A DNA stretch of 23,045 nt, from assembly GCF_004359215.1 (NCBI RefSeq), contig NC_090615.1, forward strand, positions 2,394,092 to 2,417,136. Reading direction: 5' to 3'. The notes beneath the pieces are model-generated. The model worked only from the letters and a program-made list of their open reading frames with translations. It was not told the DNA's origin and did no database searches. The position numbers and the translations under genes are program-made. Shown in pieces: positions 17,151-23,045 of this stretch. This stretch comes from Bremia lactucae. Taxonomy: Eukaryota; Oomycota; Peronosporomycetes; Peronosporales; Peronosporaceae. Position 1 is the stretch's first letter. Every line of letters begins with the position of its first letter.

Positions 17151-17529
17151 CCACGTACTCGAGGAGAATTCTCCTCAAATAGTCAATGCTAAAGTGATTC
17201 GACTTCATCATCCCGGAGATTAATTCCTTGGCAGCCTGTGGAAAAGGGGTCCCAGGAAGAAACCGAGACATTGAATGTCTTGGTTAATGACGGATCAAGA
17301 GTAGGCGCTTATACTCTTGATCTGTATGCGCCTCCGAAGTTAAATTCGGAGATAGCGCAATTACTAATCCTAGAACCTAAACGGTTCTTGAGAGATCTGC
17401 ATCGTGGTAGAGGACGAATACATAACCGATATTTGTCAGCGGAAATGGAGCAATGAACAAGCGGATTCTCAGCAGCTCATCGATGGACGTGGTTGTTCTC
17501 GATGTGAAGACTCTGATTGAAAGATAGAC

Positions 17530-18500
17530 TACTCAAACCTGGAAGTCGCTCAAGACAAATCCTTTGTACAATGATTTAACTGAATTCAGAAATGTATTCC
17601 CTGAAGTAGTTCCATGCGAAGATAAAGGCACTCGACATGAGACCGAGCTCAAACGGGCTCGAAGTACTGTGTAATGAAGGAGTGGCCACTGCCTCGTGAA
17701 CAAGTACTTGCTGTCGATAAATTCTTCCATCGAACGATTAAAAGCGGGCCATGTATGGGAGCCAACATCCCCACATAGCTCACCGACCTTCTGTGTGCGA
17801 AAGGCCACAGCAGGGTGGCGGATAGTACACGCATTCAACAAACTGAATGCTGCAACGGCACCGGCTCAAACGCCGATACCTAGAGAATACGTAAGCATAG
17901 ATAGTACGTCTAAGAGTACCATCTTTCCGTCTATGGATCTGATGGATGGATTTATCAGATCTTATGCGTGAACGGGACATCCCGGACACAGCAGTGAGCA
18001 CTCCTAGTAGGATGCTCTGGGAATGGCTAGTAACGTCACAGGGGCTTAGTAACATCCCTGCAACATTCAACAAATGCATAACGAATCTGTTGAGACCGGT
18101 GCGAATTCTCGCACCGGTCTCAACAGATTCGTTATGTTAGTTATTTCGACGATATATTCGTCCATAGCCGGGTATAGACGGTAAGACGGACGTGGAAGTT
18201 CAGAAAACTCACGTTCGTCAGGTTCTTACACTTATGCGAAAGCATAAGTTATACGCAAATCTCAAGAACTGTATTTTCGCTGCAAGCGAAATACCACTTC
18301 TTGGGTGCTTCGTCGGTAATCATGGCGTGCGCCCTAATCCCGAAAAGATCAAGGCACTTAATGGCTGACCAGTTCCAGTCGATGTCAAGGGACATAGAAA
18401 GTTCCTTGGGCTAGCGGCGTACTTGCACAAGTACTCACGCAATTATGCCGAGATGACAGTCCATCTCTCACGTCTCTTGAAAAAAAGACGAGAAATGCTT
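17530..18500 (+). pseudogene. Gypsy reverse transcriptase domain
   Basis: Pieces in changing frames give LYNDLTEFRNVFPEVVPCE (17565-17625), KEWPLPREQVLAVDKFF, KAGHVWEPTSPHSSPTFCV, GWRIVHAFNKLNAATAPAQT, STIFPSMDLMDG, TAVSTPS, WLVTSQGLSNIPATFNKCIT, then the active site YFDD at 18142-18153 and FLGLAAYLHKYS at about 18400-18440. All RT core blocks are recognisable. A 22-bp inverted insert (18117-18138), just before the active site, shifts the frame. Confidence 0.85.
18077..18136. repeat. Perfect 28-bp inverted repeat, 4-nt loop, in RT
   Basis: Arms 18077-18104 and 18109-18136 are exact reverse complements around ATTC. Reading the RT frame, LLRPVR and a following Leu-Ala-Pro are coded normally up to 18116 and YFDD resumes at 18139 onward, so 18117-18138 (22 bp) is extra. 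The inner part, GGTGCGAATTCTCGCACC, is the native seed. Confidence 0.95.
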
Positions 18501-18975
18501 ATGGAACGCTGATTGTGGGGGCGTTCCTTTCAAGGTATCAAGCAAATCTTGATGCAATCACCAGTTTTGGCGACTGCAGATCAAGACAGACCATTCCATG
18601 TGGTCTGAGACACCAGCGATTTCACAATTGGCAGTGCGTTAATGCGATATGACATGGACGGCGCGAAGCGCGTCGTCTGTTACCAATCGCGTCACCTGCA
18701 ACCAGCTGAACGCAATTACTCTGGAACTCCTTGCCATGAAATATGCACTGGTTAAATTTCGTGTCTATCTCCCGGAGATAGACCGTTCATCATATATACC
18801 GACCATGCGTCATTACGCACGGCCGTAACAGCCCACACCTCTCGCAAAGAATGGCAGGGTGGCTATCCTTCTTCGCGAAGTATAATTTCTCCGTGGAAAA
18901 TAAACCAGGACGACGTAATGTCGTCGCTGATGCGTTATCACGCCGACCCTATTTCGAGCCGGCTGCGCACTCCAA
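18501..18975 (+). pseudogene. Gypsy RNase H domain
   Basis: Segments read QDRPFHVV then TGA where the VCDAS Cys codon is expected, followed by SDFTIGSALMRYDMDGAKRV, YQSRHLQPAERN, MKYALVKFRVYL, and in another frame MAGWLSFFAKYNFSVENKPG and RNVVADALSRRP. The order and motifs are RNase H of a gypsy Pol. The region around 18763-18783 has become a perfect palindrome at the cost of the reading frame. Confidence 0.75.
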
Positions 18976-19035
18976 CGGTGAGAATTCCCAACACGCATTA
19001 CAAGTGTTTCGTCGTCAACTTTGTTTGATGGCATA

Positions 19036-19752
19036 AAGAAAGCCTACGCAGAAGATAAACCCTTCTGCGTTTAATGGATCATCTGGTAAATATTTCCAAT
19101 AAATCTTTTAGACATTTATTGGCTTTATATCGATCGTCATCAGATCGATATAGATCACGCAACGGCTTTCTGTACTACAGAGCCGCTGCCGGCGACACTC
19201 CACGTGTCGTGGTCCGAGCTCACAATGATTTGCGCTTGCGCATCATGTATGAGTGTCACGATGCACCAACAAGTAGGGGTCGTGGACGTGAGAGAACTGA
19301 TCACACAGAAAGTCGCGACTTTTACTGGCCCCGCCAGTATCAGTTCGAGCGCAAGTACATTCGTGCTTGATGTGTGTCAACGGGTCAAGCCTAGCTCTTC
19401 TCACCCGTGCACTTCTACAACCTCTACCACTTTCGGCAGAATGTTGGCAGTCCGTATGTATGGACTTCGTCTTCGGATTTCGCGAATCCTTGATTTTTTA
19501 GACAGATTCAGCAAGATGGTACATCAGTCAATCACGGCTCCGAGCTGTACCCGTGTCTTTATCGACACGGGAGCTAGACTCCACGGTTTACCCCGTGAAC
19601 CGGTCTCCGATAGAGATCCACCGTTCACGACAGATTTTTGGCAATCGGTGTTCCGATTTCTCGAAACACGACTGACTGTGTCAACTTCTGATCATCCGGA
19701 GACAAAAGGTCAGACGGAAGGCGTCAATCGCGTCCTCAAAGAGATACTTTAG
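19036..19752 (+). pseudogene. Gypsy integrase zinc and catalytic domains
   Basis: 19074-19370 gives LALYRSSSDRYRSRNGFLYY, NDLRLRIMYECHDAPTS, then SRDFYWPRQYQFERKYIRA and a stop. The second His of HHCC is lost (TSRGRG). The catalytic core follows: MDFVFGF in one frame near 19457, then FLDRFSKMVH, GLPREPVSDRDPPFTTDFWQ (second catalytic Asp) and HPETKGQTEGVNRVLKE (catalytic Glu). The DDE residues are recognisable but spread over frames. It would insert cDNA into the genome if intact. Confidence 0.8.
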
Positions 19753-20531
19753 GTTACGTCCAATCGTATCCGAATTAGAGCGATTGTTTACCGATATACG
19801 AATTCGCCTTCAGCAATTCTGTGCATGCGTCTACAACGAATACATCGTTCTTCGTGAACGGCTTACGCCATTCACACATTCCCACCCAATTAGAGGGATC
19901 CTCTAGTTTGAGATGGGGTGGACTCGCACGAGCAAAACCAGTTCTGGATCATGCTCAACACGCGTCAAAATTACCTACGACGCGAATGATGTGGATGGCG
20001 AAGCAATCGACATCGAAAGAGAGAAACTCAGCAATATTGATGACAGTCATTTTCCCAACAAAACAAATGAGTAAGCAGAGGAATTTCTGCTGGCTAGAGA
20101 ATCAGTAGTTCGTTTCGTACAAGATTCCATTGCTAATGCAGTGGACCGGCAGAAACGGAACGCAGACAAACATGGAAGAGCAAATGTTTTTTTCATTTAA
20201 AATCAATGATCTAGAACTACTGTCTACGGTAAACTTACCTAAGCATGTAGTCACTAATGTGGGTAGTAGTAAACTACTACCCAAGTTCATCTGGCCATTT
20301 CGTGTACTGCATCGCAGAGGCAATGCGTGCACAATTGAACTTTTACGAAGGATGCGAACGCATCCTACGTTTTACGTTGGTCGGCTCAGTACGCGGTTTC
20401 TTCCGCGGACGGATCTGACCACCCCTTTCAAAGATCTTCAAAAGATTCTTGTGATCGCAAACCAGATTTTCATGTTGAGTCTGAAGATTTACATGCCCAA
20501 TTCTAAGTTCTTCGAAATCGCGATGAGCTGA
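19753..20531 (+). pseudogene. Integrase C-terminal part with GPY/F module
   Basis: 19753-20110 retains degraded catalytic-domain sequence in shuffled frames. 20130-20531 reads NDLELLSTVNLPKHVVTNVG, then SSKLLPKFIWPFRVL and HPTFYVGRL. This is the GPY/F module; the G of GPF is Trp here. The module contributes to DNA binding and multimerisation in Ty3/gypsy integrases. It is followed by a low-complexity tail towards the chromodomain. Confidence 0.75.
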
Positions 20532-20773
20532 CGACAGCTCGTCACAAAGAGCGGGATATTTTCGTTCGTACTCCAACATTGAATATGCGTTTTTCGAACG
20601 GTCTTCCAACCGTTCAAAGGGTGAGTCTGCACCGTCTACTCCAACAAGTGACGCTTTCCGCGCTCGTGATCAAGAGCCTCCTCCAATACATGGAGGTAGT
20701 GGTCGAGTTTCTCGATCTCGACTCTAGATCCGACACATAGGTCGGATCTAATTTCCCTCCTCCATCACAACCA
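20532..20773 (+). other. Linker between GPY/F module and chromodomain
   Basis: No domain is visible. It includes a perfect 10-bp stem, 20725-20734/20741-20750 (TAGATCCGAC), and a 7-bp one at 20596-20615. It would encode the polar tail that precedes the chromodomain in this family. Confidence 0.4.
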
Positions 20774-21010
20774 TTGCTGGATTCCCACGGTGGTCAACGT
20801 TTCTTTATGGAGCGCATCGTAAACCACCGTGATTTGAAGAAGCAGCGAACGAGTTTCTTGTTCGCTGGCGCGGTTACTCACCTTCGCATAATTGCTGGTG
20901 GCCTTGGTCCCAGCTGGTGGTTGACGTTGAGGGCCTCGTCCGTCAGTATGAAAGACCCATCCGACGGATCAGAAGGTCCATCGAAAAAAACGCGTCCCTG
21001 GCGATTGTAA
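20774..21010 (+). pseudogene. Chromodomain of the plus-strand family-A element
   Basis: The frame reads SHGGQRFFMERIVNHRDLKK and RTSFL, then a single-base loss near 20860 moves the rest (VRWRGYSP, DVEGLVRQYE) to the next frame. The chromodomain targets insertion to chromatin marks. It ends just before a short untranslated tail. Confidence 0.75.
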
Positions 21011-21201
21011 GTCGACTGCAAAACGTCAATCGCATCGCGCATCTCGATTGAGATGTGAGCCCTCCCCCCAGGGCGGAGAAAGGGAATAAACACCCCCGTT
21101 CACTCGATTGTGTTGTCAACACAACACGGACAGGGAAAACTTCACTTGAGGCATGGAAGTCCTGCATGACGAGACAACCGATGCAATGTCTATACCACCT
21201 C
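21011..21201 (+). other. 3' untranslated tail of the family-A element, truncated
   Basis: No gene is seen. The expected polypurine tract and family-A 3' LTR are not here; the family-B LTR begins at 21202 instead, so the later element probably inserted into this one, or the 3' LTR lies beyond the window. Confidence 0.5.
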
Positions 21202-21732
21202 TGCAACGAGCTAAGGTTGCCCGATGTAAACTTGGTATACTTAAGGGGATAATCAATTACGTAAATAAAGTAATTAGCCTCACCACTTGGGTGTGGTTCT
21301 CATTTGTGACCAACCCTTGTGTATGTGATGCACATAGGTGCATTCACATTAAGAGGGATGACGCCTAGCGTCATCCATGATGATGGCTATCGTCATTCGT
21401 TACGCGAGGTATCTAGAAATATACGCTCGCAACACATATAAGTGTTATCTAAAAAGATACGCTCGCAATACATATTTGTGCTATCTACAGAGATGACATT
21501 TTTGTTGGTAAAAACAAGTTTTTACATTCTGAAAAGTACTTTCTGCTTAGTAAGTGCGCACGAGAAGCCGGATTTACCCTTCCCGTGACGACACTTTACT
21601 AGAGTACTTAGTGCGTTGGGTGAGGTCGCTAATGCGCCTACCACAACTACCTCTCTGCACGCAAGAGAAGCTGGTTTAACCGCTTCCTCGCTGTGCTAGG
21701 ATGTGTGTCTAAGTAGAGCGAGCCCGCCTACA
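21202..21732 (+). mobile_element. Family-B 5' LTR of the last element
   Basis: It starts TGCAACGAGC (TGTAAC in consensus) and ends CCGCCTACA, followed by CT and the primer site. It aligns with 1743-2297, with a local duplication of GATACGCTCGCAA at about 21420-21470. The GATGACGCCTAGCGTCATC hairpin is conserved at 21358-21376. Confidence 0.85.
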
Positions 21733-21734
21733 CT

Positions 21735-21742
21735 TGGTAGCA
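21735..21742 (+). other. Primer binding site
   Basis: TGGTAGCA two bases after the LTR, as in the other copies; it fits the 3' end of initiator-Met tRNA. Confidence 0.7.
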
Positions 21743-21788
21743 CTAGAAATGCTTCCCACGACCCGCATCTCTGCGTGTGTACGTGAGG

Positions 21789-22813
21789 ATGAGCCTCAAT
21801 ATTGATTGGGCTCATTTTCCCCACCTCTCCGAACATCATCGGGAGGTGGCAGGGCTTATGGCGCAGGGACTTGGTGAACAAGCCCTGGCCAGGCTCCAGG
21901 GTAGTCCTCCTGAGCAACATGTTGCTCAGTTGGAGCAGTTTGAGGCATTCGTGCTCGGACAGCGGAGGGCCGCGTCCGAGGCACAGGGCCATGCTGCGGC
22001 GGAGTCCGTCACTCAGACTCAGGATGAGCTGAGGCATGAGCAGGCTCGGAGCGAAGCTCTTAACAGGACTGTTGAAATGCTCTCTGCCCGGCCGCATCAG
22101 CCGAGGCCCATTCGGATTGACTCGCCCAAGTTCGATGGAAATGCAACGCACACGATTGGCTGTTAGCCGTGGAGCAATGCGGTGTTGCGCAGCTCATCGA
22201 GGACCACAGCCGAATGGTGTCGTACGCCGTGTTGCATCTTCTCGGTAAGGCCTTAGAGTGGGCTTACTCGGCGCTTACAGCGGACGTTAAGGCGTTCCTT
22301 CATGGGCGATCTTCAAGGAAAAGATTCGCGCCAAGTACCAGCCGCCGAACAACGAAGTGTTGCTTCAGGCGCGCTTCTTTGGAGCGCGCAGGCGAAGCAA
22401 TCTCTGCAAGAGTATATGCAAGAGATGCGCTCGCTGTCGGCGTCATTACCGTAGGTCCGACTCCGGAGCACATTAAGGTGCCCACGTTAATGAACAGACT
22501 TTGGCATGGCCCTTCGCGACAGGCCCTTTTTAGAAAGTTGCCGTCGAGATTGGAAGAGGCAATCCAAATTGCCTTAGTTGAGGTGCAATTCTACAACAGT
22601 GTTTCGGCGATAGCTTGGTATAAATCGTCGGCCGAAAGGACAGATGCCACTCCCATGAAGTTGGGCAATGCAGATGTAGTCTGCTATAAATGCGGCAAGC
22701 GCGGCCATATGATGGCTCGTTACAATGCCAGGGTCTCTGCTGGGGCAAATGTGCACAGCAAGAAGACTCCCTCCCGACGGGCGATGGCAAGAACCAGCGT
22801 GCGAGACGCATGA
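21789..22813 (+). pseudogene. Gypsy gag of the last family-B element
   Basis: ATG 21789 (MSLNIDWAHFPHLSEHHREV) runs through QGLGEQALARLQ, a coiled AAESVTQTQDE segment and ARPHQPRPIRIDSPKFDG to a frameshift stop at 22166. It continues in the next frame as VEQCGVAQLIEDHSRMVSYA, slips again near 22310-22440, returns as GPTPEHIKVPTLMNRLWHGP and ends after a zinc knuckle CYKCGKRGHMMARY (22682-22723), whose last Cys is Tyr (TGC to TAC). An upstream GTG at 21777 is also open, but ATG 21789 is shared with the 14128 copy. Confidence 0.85.
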
Positions 22814-22929
22814 GTTCTGCATCGACCACTGAGGGGTCGGGAAATGCAGGAGCGCAGTAGGGGCGGGATGCCCTTCTGACGCGGACTCTGAAGCTACCCC
22901 TAAGTTCAGATGGAACAAATGGGTAGCAT

Positions 22930-23045
22930 TGTCCCTGAGGTCTCGAAATTTTGGACCTCAACCCTGCTGGTCTATAGCGCTCAAGTACGAGGCTATGACC
23001 AGGTGATGACCCTCCTAGTAAATTCGGGTGCATCACAAATTTTGT
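22930..23045 (+). pseudogene. Start of gypsy aspartic protease, catalytic Asp to Asn
   Basis: The frame reads QVRGYDQVMTLLVNSGASQI at the window end. The retropepsin LVDSGAS is LVNSGAS here (codon 23021-23023, AAT for GAT), whereas the copy at 12874-12872 still has Asp. The rest is outside the window. Confidence 0.7.

Larger units (their letters stand above)
16661..17529 (+). pseudogene. Protease-RT linker packed with inverted repeats
   Basis: No intact domain is seen. The first part is homologous to the protease end (HLMNVLERPQACG-like, near 16740), then a basic stretch. It carries an unusual run of perfect inverted repeats: 16725-16750, 16843-16869, 16910-16930, 16943-16983, 17040-17061, 17066-17150, 17161-17176, 17293-17322 and 17332-17351. 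A short open frame at 17238-17456 is part of the polyprotein linker. Confidence 0.55.

Noticed and set aside
18230..18249. Hairpin ACTTATGC-GAAA-GCATAAGT as evidence of the fold-back process
   Set aside because: The RT protein reads through it normally (LMRKHKL), so it is probably ancestral coding sequence rather than a new fold-back.
1..23045. CRISPR arrays, tRNA, rRNA, bacterial promoters or operons
   Set aside because: No regularly spaced repeats, cloverleaf or rRNA segments were recognised; the content is eukaryotic retroelement DNA.

Overview
The window looks like a repeat-dense stretch of an oomycete genome, most likely a Phytophthora or downy-mildew relative. The reasons are several broken Ty3/gypsy LTR retroelements with oomycete-type Gag and Pol, a duplicated pseudogenised locus that begins with a good signal peptide and looks like a secreted effector, and almost no intact host gene. 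This assignment is inference from protein style, not a database match. I see no rRNA, tRNA or CRISPR.

Layout. (1) 1-2297 is the 3' end of a gypsy element: a frameshifted chromodomain, a polypurine tract and a 3' LTR of family B, with a large minus-strand (antisense) broken gene and a second minus-strand coiled-coil/Arg-Ser fragment. (2) 2298-8800 is a large inverted repeat. Left arm 2298-5094 and right arm 6128-8800 surround a unique 1 kb spacer. Each arm carries, in mirror image, an 81-residue Cys-rich ORF and an effector-like pseudogene. The left arm holds a solo LTR of family A with a 5-bp target duplication; the right arm still has the empty site. A structured dispersed repeat (here called R) sits in the arms and at two arm edges. 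(3) 8942-9900 is the 5' LTR, primer site and start of gag of a family-A element, cut by a 100-N assembly gap. (4) 10001-14694, minus strand, is a family-B gypsy element reading LTR, gag, protease, RT, RNase H, integrase into the same gap. (5) 14719-21201, plus strand, is a family-A gypsy element with gag, protease, RT, RNase H, integrase, GPY/F module and chromodomain, all broken. (6) 21202-23045 is another family-B element with LTR, gag and the start of protease; it cuts off the 3' end of (5).

The pol genes are all dead: frameshifts, stops and lost catalytic or zinc-binding residues. Family names A and B are my own labels. Both use a primer site starting TGGTAGCA, which fits the 3' end of initiator-Met tRNA.

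Three things stand out: the inverted repeat that duplicates an effector-like locus; a strong excess of short perfect hairpins in the family-A element, including perfect 41-, 28- and 20-bp fold-backs; and the R repeat, whose copies contain interleaved (pseudoknot-like) inverted repeats and lie at the edges of the big inverted repeat.
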